A DNA stretch of 64,000 nt from CAWBNS01 sp964445105 (GTDB lineage Bacteria; Chlamydiota; Chlamydiia; Chlamydiales; JAJFMA01): positions 13,251-77,250 of the forward strand of contig CAYUJS010000004.1 of the NCBI GenBank assembly GCA_964445105.1, in the 5' to 3' direction. Positions 51,837 to 60,724 of the stretch are shown piece by piece. The position numbers were made by a program, and so were the translations under genes. Positions within the stretch are counted from its first letter, which is position 1. Every line of letters starts with the position of its first letter. The notes under the pieces were generated by a model. That model searched no databases. It was not told the origin of the DNA and saw only the letters and a program-made list of their open reading frames with translations.

Positions 51837-53153
51837 ATGGATCTTAAAGAACGACTAGAGGGTATTTTCGAAAAGCTAGACGCTGTGGAATTGACCACGG
51901 TGAACGGTCGCATCACGCAGATTATTGGGATGTTAATCCGCGCGGTTGTGCCTAACGTGAAGATCGGGGAAGTGTGCTTGATTAAGCGGGACGGTCCTCC
52001 TTTGCGAGCCGAAGTGGTGGGGTTTACGCAGGAAGAGGTAATTCTCTCGCCTTTAGGTGAGATGACGGGCATAGGTCCCTCTTCTGAGGTCATCCCCACG
52101 CGCCTGCCGCTCTTCATTAAGGTCGGACCGGCGATGCTAGGCCGCGTATTGAACGGGTTAGGCGAACCGCTTGACGTAGATACAAAAGGGCCCCTAATTC
52201 TCGACGAGACCTACCCGGTTATCCAAGAGCCGCCCGATCCGCTGAAGCGCCAGCGTATCGACAAGCCCATAGAGGTGGGTGTCAGGGCCATCGACGCTGT
52301 TTTGACCACCGGCATTGGCCAGCGTGTAGGCATTTTTGCTGCGGCTGGCGGTGGTAAGTCGACGCTATTGGGCATGATCGCACGCAACGCTGTGGCCGAC
52401 GTCAACGTCATCAGTTTGATCGGGGAACGAGGGCGCGAGTTACGCGATTTCATTGAGCATGATCTAGGCCCTGAAGGCCTGGCCCGTTCGGTGCTGGTGA
52501 TCTCCACCTCCGATCAAGCTTCGCAGTTACGCCTCAATGCGGCCTATGTGGGCACGGCTATCGCTGAATATTTCCGCGACCAAGGCAAGTCTGTGATTTT
52601 GATGCAGGATTCGATCACGCGATTTGCGCGTGCCCTGCGGGAAATCGGCTTGGCAGCTGGCGAGCCTCCCGCTCGTGCCGGGTATACGCCATCCGTCTTT
52701 TCTACGCTCCCACGCCTGCTAGAGAGATCTGGTCGCTCCGACAAAGGATCTATCACCGCCTTTTACACAGTACTGGTAGCGGGCGATGATATGAATGAGC
52801 CTGTCGCTGACGAAGTACGCTCCATCCTGGATGGGCACATTATCCTCTCCAGTGACTTAGCAAGGCAGTTTCACTATCCAGCGATTGATATACTTTCGTC
52901 CGCCAGTCGGGTGATGCCCTCCATCGTCAACAAAGAGCATTTGCAGCTCGTCGGTAAAGTGCGCGAGGTGCTGGCGAACTACAAGAAGAACGAACTTTTG
53001 ATCAAGATCGGCGAATACAAACGAGGATCAGACAAAAACGCAGATTATGCGATCGATCACATTGATGCGGTAAACAAGTTTCTCAAGCAGGCTGTGGACG
53101 AAAAATGCCGCTTTGGCGAAACCATGCAACTGCTAAGAGCTGTGTTTAAGTAA
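51837..53153 (+). CDS. sctN: T3SS ATPase SctN/CdsN
   Basis: The hexameric export ATPase that unfolds and detaches chaperoned substrates at the base of the injectisome. At 438 residues it has the Walker A IFAAAGGGKSTLLGMIA, Walker B VILMQDSITRFARALREIG and ARAGYTPSVFSTLPRLLERSG, all as in SctN/FliI. The inverted repeat at 51736-51826 lies in the 109-base gap before it. Confidence 0.96.
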   Translation: MDLKERLEGIFEKLDAVELTTVNGRITQIIGMLIRAVVPNVKIGEVCLIKRDGPPLRAEVVGFTQEEVILSPLGEMTGIGPSSEVIPTRLPLFIKVGPAMLGRVLNGLGEPLDVDTKGPLILDETYPVIQEPPDPLKRQRIDKPIEVGVRAIDAVLTTGIGQRVGIFAAAGGGKSTLLGMIARNAVADVNVISLIGERGRELRDFIEHDLGPEGLARSVLVISTSDQASQLRLNAAYVGTAIAEYFRDQGKSVILMQDSITRFARALREIGLAAGEPPARAGYTPSVFSTLPRLLERSGRSDKGSITAFYTVLVAGDDMNEPVADEVRSILDGHIILSSDLARQFHYPAIDILSSASRVMPSIVNKEHLQLVGKVREVLANYKKNELLIKIGEYKRGSDKNADYAIDHIDAVNKFLKQAVDEKCRFGETMQLLRAVFK

Positions 53154-53201
53154 AGTGAGTAGTGGACGCAATATACTTGATTACCACTACAAAGGAACTA
53201 C

Positions 53202-53699
53202 ATGGCAGCGATAGTGTATCCTTTAGCGGATGTGATTAAAGTTAAAATACGGCGAGTGGAAGAAGCTGAAAAAGTTCTAAAGCAAAAAAGAGAGATCCTT
53301 GAGAAAGAGCAGCGGATCTTAGAAGAAAAAAAAGCTGAGCGTGACAAAGTCGTCCAGCATCATACCGACAAGCTTGTGCAGCTGCGTTCTGAACTAGACC
53401 AAGGTACCACTTCCGACGTTGTGCAGCGGATGAAAGCCTACCTTAAAGTAGTGCAAATCCGCGTGCAGGAAGAGAATAAAAAAGTAAAAGACCAAGAGCA
53501 GAAGGTGGAGATTGCCCAGAGAAATGTTGAACAGGCTAAACAGGATGTCGATCGCAAGCGTCTGGAAGTCGACAAGCTAAACACACATAAGGCGGACTGG
53601 ACCAAAGAGATGCGGAAAGAACAAGAGGTCATTGAAGGCCGAGAGCAAGATGAAATAGGATCGATTATCTTCAATGTCAGAAAGAGAAAAGGTTATTAA
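53202..53699 (+). CDS. sctO: T3SS stalk protein CdsO (SctO/FliJ-like)
   Basis: A 165-residue, highly charged protein that is one long coiled coil (EKVLKQKREILEKEQRILEE and so on), as in YscO/FliJ, which fits the central pore of the ATPase and couples it to the export gate. Matches CT670 in size and place. Confidence 0.88.
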   Translation: MAAIVYPLADVIKVKIRRVEEAEKVLKQKREILEKEQRILEEKKAERDKVVQHHTDKLVQLRSELDQGTTSDVVQRMKAYLKVVQIRVQEENKKVKDQEQKVEIAQRNVEQAKQDVDRKRLEVDKLNTHKADWTKEMRKEQEVIEGREQDEIGSIIFNVRKRKGY

Positions 53700-53712
53700 T
53701 TAGAGGTAGGAT

Positions 53713-54570
53713 ATGGACCCACAAGCCCCATTAAGTCGCATTGGAAAAAAAGAAATCAGCGGCGCTGAGCATATGCGGCAAAAGCCTAGAAAAGCCGACC
53801 CGGACAATTTCCGCAGAATGATGGATGACGAGTCCAGTAGCCGCGATTCGGGCAGTGATAAGGCCGTGGATAAAGAGCGCAAGACAGAAGTACCTGTTTC
53901 GCCTTTTGACCTCGCCGCTGCAAAACTAACCAACGGCAAGCAGCAGCCGTTTGCGTTGATGGCGGGTGCCCAGACACCTGATTTGGTCGCTCTGGGCGAA
54001 GGGACACCGGAAAAAGGTGTGCCCCAAGTCAAATTGCAACAGGAAGACACAACTGCCCAGGGTCGCAACGACCTCCTCCATGCCCACCCTGCGGCGATGG
54101 CTGTCCAGCCGCATGTTGAGGTTTCTGTCTCCGCTCAAGCCCCCCAAGGAATTGACAGAGCCGGCTTGCAAGCACTTGTAGAACAGGTAGTCGATAAATT
54201 ATTGACCGTCAAACGCGATGGCCAGACAGATACTATCCTCACGCTTAAGCAGCCTCCAGTACTGGCTGGCGCAGAGCTTGTTGTAACCAAGTACGACGCC
54301 GCGCAGAAAGAGTTTAATATTGCCTTCAATAACCTTTCCCCCGATGGCAAGAGGCTACTGGACCTGCACGCCAACCAGCTAGCCCTCGATAAAGCTATCA
54401 AACAGGCGGGAGAGGATTATACCGTTCACATCGTGGTAGTCAGCACAGAACCTTACGAAAAACGCCTCCAGACCTTCCACGAAGGCCAAGCCAAAAATTT
54501 CCGCGACCCAAGAGAAGACCAATCCGGCGATCAGCCCGGCGGTGGTGGTAAGCGCGGCAAGCAGAGATAG
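53713..54570 (+). CDS. sctP: T3SS protein CdsP (SctP-like, needle-length/substrate switch)
   Basis: A 285-residue, low-complexity Lys/Asp/Ser/Gly-rich N-terminal half, then a compact domain (about 150-260, with GQTDTILTLKQPPVLAGAEL) like the T3S4/FliK_C substrate-switch domain, and a basic GGGGKRGKQR tail. Matches CT671 in size and place. A GAGG ribosome site precedes it, 13 bases after cdsO. It is the last gene before a strong terminator; a CdsQ (SctQ) gene, which follows in Chlamydia, is absent here. Confidence 0.8.
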   Translation: MDPQAPLSRIGKKEISGAEHMRQKPRKADPDNFRRMMDDESSSRDSGSDKAVDKERKTEVPVSPFDLAAAKLTNGKQQPFALMAGAQTPDLVALGEGTPEKGVPQVKLQQEDTTAQGRNDLLHAHPAAMAVQPHVEVSVSAQAPQGIDRAGLQALVEQVVDKLLTVKRDGQTDTILTLKQPPVLAGAELVVTKYDAAQKEFNIAFNNLSPDGKRLLDLHANQLALDKAIKQAGEDYTVHIVVVSTEPYEKRLQTFHEGQAKNFRDPREDQSGDQPGGGGKRGKQR

Positions 54571-54642
54571 AAAAATTTTATCCCTAGTGTGCCTTGTCTC
54601 CCGGGTACGAGGCTAAGGCTAAAATTCAGTCCCGCACTAATT

Positions 54643-54676
54643 AGCCCAGGGCGTTTGCCCTGGGCATGTTATTTTT
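54643..54676 (+). terminator. Terminator of the T3SS operon
   Basis: Perfect stem GCCCAGGGC / GCCCTGGGC with a GTTT loop, then ATGTTATTTTT. It closes the cdsE-P operon. Confidence 0.8.
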
Positions 54677-55205
54677 AAGAGCAGGACGTAGAAAATCGAA
54701 GCTGATCGGTTTACCACGAGTCGACGAAGGCCCCAAGCTTAAGGCCTAGCGAATTTTTAAAATAATTTTAACAAATTGGCCTATCGTTCCGCTATGGCCA
54801 GGACGCTATGATTACCTAAGATAATAAATGGTGGTAAATGCGCGGAGGACGAATTACCCAAATTCATTAATGAGAAGATTACCACAAAGGTTTTCAGGCT
54901 TTCCATAAGTGCTTATGTGGGATGGATTCAAGAAGATGTTATTGGGTGATTCTTTTACTTTTCTGTTCTAAAGGGTGGCAGAGGCAGTATGGCGCTCCCG
55001 TGGGCGAGCACGCTGAGGCCAAGTTGTTGACGCTCGGGCCTCAAGTGCCTTCGAGGCGCGAGCAGTAAGCCAACACATCATGCGAAAACTTGGCATTGAA
55101 TTTGGTAGGATAGGGGGTGGCTACTTGTAGCTGATTAGCGCCATCGGTGGTCAAGCCAAACAATCAGGCCGTTTCTGGCTGTTTTTTAGGGCTTGCCTTG
55201 CAGGG
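54677..55205. other. Gene-free gap after the T3SS operon
   Basis: About 530 bases. I find no SctQ (CdsQ) fragment here, no transposase and no RNA I can support. Confidence 0.45.
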
Positions 55206-56108
55206 CTATGACAAAAGCTCGGCTGGAATGTGCAGCTTTTCTGTACTAGTAAAATCGTAGCCTTGTTCTTCCAAGTAGTTTAGGAAGTCGCCCATCGAGC
55301 ATTCTTGCCAGTCGAGCGGCAGAGTTTTCCGCCACAAACGGGCTTTAACTATGTCCTGCATTTCTATATTTTTTTCATAAAAATCGATGATATTTATTAT
55401 TGCAAGATAACTGCCTTTAAAGGCAGATATTGTAAATAAATTAAAAGATTCACGGGGTTTTATTTCTATCATCTTTGTAGCCAAATAGATAAAATTCATA
55501 GCTGAAGGGCTAGGGCTGGTTTCTAAATATTTACTGTACCAGAAAATACCTTTGTTTATTTGATCGTTTTCCAACATTAAATGCCCAGCCAACTCTTGGG
55601 ATTTGTAAAAACCTTTTTCGGCTGATTGAGTCAAATAGTACAAGGCTTTATCTAAGTCGTAGTTTTCCTCTCTTAAATAAAAACACCCCAATTTATGAAG
55701 ACATCTCTGCTTTTCATCTTGAGTCCTCGTGTGATCGCTAATAAATACAGGTATGTAAAAAACAGGTTTTTTTATCTGTTCGTAATTACAGTAGAACTCG
55801 AAACATTTACTCTTTTCGGAGTAACGCAAAATGTCGAAAGAGCTTATCGCGTTGCGTGTAAGGGGATTAAGCGAGTTTTTTCTAAAGATCTGCTCGATGA
55901 ATCTAGAGGCCTCAAAAGAATAACAATGCGCGTCCTCTTTAAAAGAAGAGATATAAAAATCCAGGCCTTGATTGATTCTTGAATTTAGTAAATCTTTGAG
56001 GGTTTCTAGGCTATAGGGATCGACTCCTTCCAGGTCCACAGGATCCCAAGCGGCATTGGCAAAAGAGAGTTCGCCGCTCCCCTGTAAGCTACTGACAGAA
56101 AAGTGCAT
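55206..56108 (-). CDS. U-box-like and Sel1-repeat protein (candidate ubiquitin-ligase effector)
   Basis: A 300-residue protein. Residues about 30-95 resemble a U-box: DPYSLE near the start and FIEQIFRKNSLNPLTRNAI at about 70-88 follow the U-box pattern of DPITLE then a helix then NPLTR. Residues about 135-260 hold Sel1/TPR-like repeats (DLDKALYYLTQSAEKGFYKS). U-box proteins bind E2 enzymes; bacterial ones such as LubX are effectors, and U-box and F-box families are known to be expanded in amoeba-associated Chlamydiae. No zinc ligands are needed. The gene is more AT-rich than the T3SS operon beside it. Ligase activity is not shown. Confidence 0.6.
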   Translation of the reverse strand: MHFSVSSLQGSGELSFANAAWDPVDLEGVDPYSLETLKDLLNSRINQGLDFYISSFKEDAHCYSFEASRFIEQIFRKNSLNPLTRNAISSFDILRYSEKSKCFEFYCNYEQIKKPVFYIPVFISDHTRTQDEKQRCLHKLGCFYLREENYDLDKALYYLTQSAEKGFYKSQELAGHLMLENDQINKGIFWYSKYLETSPSPSAMNFIYLATKMIEIKPRESFNLFTISAFKGSYLAIINIIDFYEKNIEMQDIVKARLWRKTLPLDWQECSMGDFLNYLEEQGYDFTSTEKLHIPAELLS

Positions 56109-56422
56109 GTAGACCCAACCTCTCTATTTTTACTTAATGTTTTCAGCGTCACTTGTGTTCGACATGAGCCGACTAAATAAGTCACGATTGTGCCCGAAGC
56201 GGTTGTTGTTTGTCAAAGGGTAGTAACGGCACCAGCTGCGGTTTACAAGCTGATTTTTATACAACGTTGTTTGAATTTTTAAGATTTTGTTTATTGAAAT
56301 TTGTCAATATTAATACATAAAATTTTTACAAATTTATTTTTATAAAATTGTTCAATTTATATTATTTTAAAATAGAATTATAATTGTTGGGGGATGAGGA
56401 CAATTTTCGAAGGAGGCAAGAG
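56109..56422. other. AT-rich intergenic region
   Basis: About 310 bases, very AT-rich from 56260 to 56385, with a TATAAT at 56379-56384 that may be a -10 box. No -35 at proper spacing that I can defend. Promoters for the two divergent genes are expected here. Confidence 0.4.
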
Positions 56423-57789
56423 ATGAACTCAATACCAGGAGATTTTACAAGAGGAACGCTGCCATTAGACGGTGTTGATAAAAAAGCATCCAATCCGCCG
56501 CAACCTTCGCCAGTTGCTGGGATAGAGCCGCCTGCCACACAGGCCCCGGACTCCTCTAGCTTGTGGCGTAACGAGGACAGCAAAACCCTAGGTGAAACTA
56601 ACAAGCGGAAAGTCTTTGCCGCCCTACAAGAACAAGAGGGCAAGCCGTTGCGAAATTCGGCTCTGCTGCCAGTTTTAAAAAAACAAAAAATCGAGCCTGT
56701 GCCAAACAAAACTTTCTCATTGGCGCGTCAATCAACAAAAGACGACATACAAAATCGCAACAAAGCCGATAGGGACGAAGATCTGTCCTTTCTCAGTGAC
56801 GATGTCATCAACTCAGATGAAGAGGTCAGCGGTTCAGATACAGAGCACGATGGTCTTGGTAAACCTCAAATTTCAAATAAAATATTTGAAAATCTAATGA
56901 CAAAAAGCCTGGAAGAGTTCACGCCAGATGATTATGAAATGCTGCATAGGGTGATAAATGCAGGTGGGTCTTCACGAAAAGAGGCATTGGCTGAAAAAAT
57001 AGCGGAGCTATTAGCGGAAATTGACGCAACGCCTTGGAAGACGGAACCAGCAGCGCAGGCTGTTGTTATAAAGATAATAGAAAGAACGCCGGCAAGGAAA
57101 TTTACAGCAGATCACTTTCATACTTTTCATGCGCTAGTAAGCTCTCCAAGATTTTGACCGATAAAAAAGAGGAGCTATTAAAGCAGATTAATTCAATGGA
57201 ATGGGAGACAGAGGCAAAGGCGGGGGGATTCTTTTCATTTGTGGAATCAGGCGATCTGCCCATTAAGAGTTGTGTGTCGCTATGCTGCGTGCATCACACC
57301 TTACTAAGCCTGCAAATAGATGGAGCGAAAACACAAGAGCGCGTTTCGCCACTGCGCCTTTACCTAGAGAGCGTAACTGCTAAAGCAGATTATTATGACT
57401 TTTTGAGATTTGGTGATAAAGAGTTGATGCCGCACGACGAAACTTTCGAAGACAAAACGCCGGATTCGGATTACGAAGAATTCATTAAACAAAAATTAGA
57501 TACGATACCGCAGCAAGACCAACAGATCCCTAAAAATCGCATTTTTTGCGCAAATAGGGACCCCAAGATGCACACTTGGTTTGCCAACCAAAGCGGTTTA
57601 GTTACTGATAACATTTTCACTTCGTTAAATGCAGGCCAGTCCCCTGGTAGCAAGGGCACAAATGTAAATCTATCGAGCATTATGCGAGGTAATGGGGGAC
57701 CAACGCCCTACCCGCTCACCTATACTCTCTATTCCGACATATTTGTCGCCCGAGAAGAACACCCTAAAAGCGACGCGGATTCACCCTAA
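56423..57789 (+). pseudogene. Frameshifted hypothetical gene with an internal repeat
   Basis: An AGGAGG site precedes the ATG at 56423. The first frame runs to a TGA at 57155-57157 (about 244 residues); the sequence then continues one frame away to 57789. The repeat shows they were one gene: LHRVINAGGSSRKEALAEKI and EIDATPWKTE in frame one correspond to FHALVSSPRF in frame one plus LTDKKEELLKQINSMEWETE in the other. One extra T in the TTTT run at 57150-57155 would join them into about 455 residues. The N-terminal half is acidic and Pro/Ser-rich. No known family. Assembly error, mutation or programmed frameshift are all possible. Confidence 0.65.
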
Positions 57790-57951
57790 CAAAGCAGTTG
57801 GGCGCCCTGTTTAATTTCGCAGCTGGTTACCGCGGCGCCCGGTCAGCGTAGCAGAAACTGTTCCTGAAGAGGCCAAATCGCTTACGATGGGCTACCGCAA
57901 GTTAAAAGCGGCTATCCTCGCATTATTTTTACCCGATAACCCAGGTGAGCG

Positions 57952-57983
57952 TAAAAACAGCAGCTGATAGCCAGCTGCTGTTT
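57952..57983 (-). terminator. Terminator of the wbpA-wbpE operon
   Basis: Perfect arms AAACAGCAGCT / AGCTGCTGTTT with a 7-base loop; on the minus strand a TTTTTAC run follows. Confidence 0.75.
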
Positions 57984-57990
57984 AAAGGGA

Positions 57991-59094
57991 TTAGGAGCTG
58001 GTATGCTCTGCAAATCGGATCACCTCTTGGCAGATGAGCTCTTGCTCTTCTGTGCCTAGCCAGGGGTGCATGGGTAGGCTGACAACTTCGCCAGTAAGCT
58101 GTTCGGCTACGGGGAAACTTCCCTTGTTCAATCCTAGATAGGAAAACGCTGGCGTGAGATGTAAGCAATCGGGGTAGAAGATGCAGGTTGGAATGTCTGC
58201 CTTCTGCAGGGCTGTTGCCAATTCGTCGCGGTTCTTGATGCGCACTGTATATTGGGCGTAGCTGTGCGTGTTGCCAGCTTGTACTTTGGGTGTCGTGCAG
58301 AAGCCGCTTAGCGCCTGATCGTAACGCGCTGCAATTGCTGCGCGCGCCTTCAACTCGTCGTCAAAGTACTTGAGTTTTACCCCTAAAACTGCCGCCTGGA
58401 TTGTATCACAGCGCCCGTTGATGCCTATGTATAGGTGGTGGTATTTCTTCTCACCGCCGTGGGTGCGGATGGCGCGCATTTTAGACGCCAAAGCATCGTC
58501 GTTGGTAAACAGGGCCCCGCCATCTCCGTAGCAGCCCAGCGGTTTTGCTGGGTAGAAGCTCGTAGAACCAATAGTCGACACGCTGCAGCTGCGGCGGCCA
58601 TGCTGGGTAGCGCCAAAACTCTGAGCAGCGTCTTCAATCACGGGGATATTATATTTTGCTGCGATGGCGTTGATACGTGCGTAATCGGGCATTTGGCCGA
58701 ATAGACTGACAGGGATGATGGCCTTGGTCTTGGGCGTGATAGCCGCTTCTAGCTGCTCTACATCCATGTTAAAAGTATCGGCTTCTACATCGACAAATAT
58801 GGGAGTTGCGCGCAGTAGAGCGATGACTTCGACCGGGGAAATAAAGGTGAACGGTACTGTGATGACTTCATCGCCGGGTTGAATATCCAGCGCCATCAGC
58901 GCCATCAGCAGGGTGTCTGTGCCGCTGGAAGCGGAAATACAGTGCTTGACGCCTGCAAAAGCAGCCAAATCCTTCTCCAGTGCAAAGACCTCGGGTCCCA
59001 TGATATACGCACCGTGGTCCAGCACCTGATGGATAGCAGCATCTATCTCGTTTTTATGTATTTGGTATTGTCTGTGAAGATCGATGAATTTCAC
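57991..59094 (-). CDS. wbpE: UDP-sugar aminotransferase, WbpE-like (DegT family)
   Basis: A 367-residue PLP-dependent sugar aminotransferase of the DegT/DnrJ/EryC1/StrS family. Schiff-base Lys184 lies in FYPAKPLGCYGDGGALFTND, and IPVIEDAAQSFGA has the pyridine Asp155. The match to WbpE is unusually close (GRRSC..ST...TSF.P.KPLGCYGDGG). WbpE converts UDP-3-keto-GlcNAcA to the 3-amino sugar on the way to UDP-diNAcManA of some O-antigens. It follows wbpA by 17 bases. WbpB and WbpD partners are not in the window. Confidence 0.87.
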   Translation of the reverse strand: MKFIDLHRQYQIHKNEIDAAIHQVLDHGAYIMGPEVFALEKDLAAFAGVKHCISASSGTDTLLMALMALDIQPGDEVITVPFTFISPVEVIALLRATPIFVDVEADTFNMDVEQLEAAITPKTKAIIPVSLFGQMPDYARINAIAAKYNIPVIEDAAQSFGATQHGRRSCSVSTIGSTSFYPAKPLGCYGDGGALFTNDDALASKMRAIRTHGGEKKYHHLYIGINGRCDTIQAAVLGVKLKYFDDELKARAAIAARYDQALSGFCTTPKVQAGNTHSYAQYTVRIKNRDELATALQKADIPTCIFYPDCLHLTPAFSYLGLNKGSFPVAEQLTGEVVSLPMHPWLGTEEQELICQEVIRFAEHTSS

Positions 59095-59111
59095 GGGTAA
59101 TCCTTGGGTAA

Positions 59112-60410
59112 TCAGGCGTTATATACTAAGTAATGTGAGGGTAGCAGATGGCGTGTGTCTACCACCGGCACCCCATACGATAAAATTTCGGCTGCGGAAA
59201 AGCAACTATGTCGCGTACTTACAAGAAAGCAATCGTACTTATTGGCCAGCGCGGATGATGCGCGGCCTTGCAGCTCGGCGTACTCACGCGTCAACGGCAG
59301 CACGGGGATGTAGGGGTCATGATAGTCGACAGCTGCTCCCTTTGCCTCAAGCAGCCGGATCAACTCGAGTGTGGGGCTCTCACGCATGTCGTCTACGTCC
59401 GGCTTATAGGCGAGGCCTAGGATTAGGATTCTAGAGCCTTTGACCGCTTTGCTGTGATCATTTAGACAATCCTGTACCTTGCTGACGACCCAGCGGGGCA
59501 TGGAACGGTTGATTTCACCGGCTAACTCAATAAAGCGTGTTTGTACGCCATATTGTTTAGCTTTCCAGGCCAGATAGAAGGGATCAATCGGTATGCAGTG
59601 CCCGCCGAGGCCTGGCCCGGGCCAGAAAGGCATAAAGCCGAAAGGCTTGGTTGCTGCCGCTTCGAGCACCTGCCATACATCGATGTGCATGGCGTCTAAA
59701 ACCACCTTCAATTCGTTGACCAGTGCGATATTTACCGAGCGGAACACATTTTCAAAGAGTTTTGCCGCCTCGGCTACGCGTGTGCTCTTCAAGGGGATCA
59801 CAGTGGCGATGGCTTGCTCATAAAAACTTAAGGCTAATTCAAGGCTGGCTTGGGTGTCTGCGCCAACTAGCTTGGGGATGTTATGCGTTTGGTAGGTGGG
59901 ATTGCCGGGATCTTCTCGTTCGGGGCTGTAGCACAAGAAGAGATCCTCTCCTGCTTTTAACCCGCCAGCAGTTAAAAGAGGTCTAACCACCTCGTCGGTA
60001 GTGCCTGGCCAGGTGGTACTTTCTAAACTCACTAGCGTACCTGCGATTAAATGGGGCGCGATCGCTCTGCAGGTGGCCTCGACGTATTTTAGGTCGGGCT
60101 CAAGGTGTTTATTCAGCGGCGTAGGCACGCAAATGATCAGCGCTTCGCATTGCTTTACCAGCGAAAAATCTGCGGTAGCGCGGATCTTTTTCTGGGTCCA
60201 CATGGCATGAATGCGCTCTTCTGCGATATGCTGCATGTAGCCCTTGCCGCTATTGATCGCCTCGATCTTACTTTCATCCAGGTCAAAACCGATCACGCAA
60301 AACCCCGCTTCCGCGAACAAGAGGGCCAGGGGATACCCGACGTACCCCAGGCCAATGACGCCGACGGTGATTTGCCGTTGTTGAATTCGCTTTTTCGTGA
60401 TGGCCATCAT
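59112..60410 (-). CDS. wbpA: UDP-N-acetylglucosamine 6-dehydrogenase, WbpA-like
   Basis: Oxidises UDP-GlcNAc to UDP-GlcNAcA. I start at the ATG at 60410 (432 residues); the frame is open a little further, to a TTG. The N-terminal Rossmann fold (VGVIGLGYVGYPLALLFAEA), ESTTWPGTTDEVV, FSPEREDP-like SPEREDPGNPTY and the catalytic Cys in GGHCIPIDP are present. SPEREDPGNP and TIPK-like spacing point to WbpA rather than WecC. First gene of the wbpA-wbpE pair. Confidence 0.9.
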   Translation of the reverse strand: MMAITKKRIQQRQITVGVIGLGYVGYPLALLFAEAGFCVIGFDLDESKIEAINSGKGYMQHIAEERIHAMWTQKKIRATADFSLVKQCEALIICVPTPLNKHLEPDLKYVEATCRAIAPHLIAGTLVSLESTTWPGTTDEVVRPLLTAGGLKAGEDLFLCYSPEREDPGNPTYQTHNIPKLVGADTQASLELALSFYEQAIATVIPLKSTRVAEAAKLFENVFRSVNIALVNELKVVLDAMHIDVWQVLEAAATKPFGFMPFWPGPGLGGHCIPIDPFYLAWKAKQYGVQTRFIELAGEINRSMPRWVVSKVQDCLNDHSKAVKGSRILILGLAYKPDVDDMRESPTLELIRLLEAKGAAVDYHDPYIPVLPLTREYAELQGRASSALANKYDCFLVSTRHSCFSAAEILSYGVPVVDTRHLLPSHYLVYNA

Positions 60411-60481
60411 TTGCCTGTTTTTTTTAGTCAACTAGCCTAGCACAGGAAATGCTAAAGCTCAAGTTTCAGCGCGGCTTCTCA

Positions 60482-60632
60482 GTGGCTCCCTCCGGAAAGA
60501 AACCACCTCGCTTCGGGCCGGACCCCAGCCGCATTTTGCCCCTTATCCGTAGCCAGGGTTACGAATTTTTTGCGCACTAACCCGGGTTGTCAGTGTTCGC
60601 TGAGCGGTTTTTTTTCTTATTGGGTGCTACTG
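60482..60632. repeat. Palindromic intergenic repeat, copy 8
   Basis: AGCCGCATTTTGCCCCTTAT, CGTAGCCAGGGTTACGAATT, GTTGTCAGTGTTCGCTGAGC and GGTTTTTTTT follow the family order, with diverged left end. It fills the 314-base gap before the CDF gene. Confidence 0.65.
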
Positions 60633-60724
60633 GCAACCGTGTGTGGACTTAAAACGAAAAAAAGATAATCATGCATGCATGAAAACGACCATTCCAAAAA
60701 ACAACTCGCAAACCCTGGTTAGCC

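Noticed and set aside
57034..57789. A separate gene starting at 57034
   Set aside because: Its first 40 codons are out of frame with the homology; the real signal starts after the frameshift, so it is part of the broken gene at 56423-57789.
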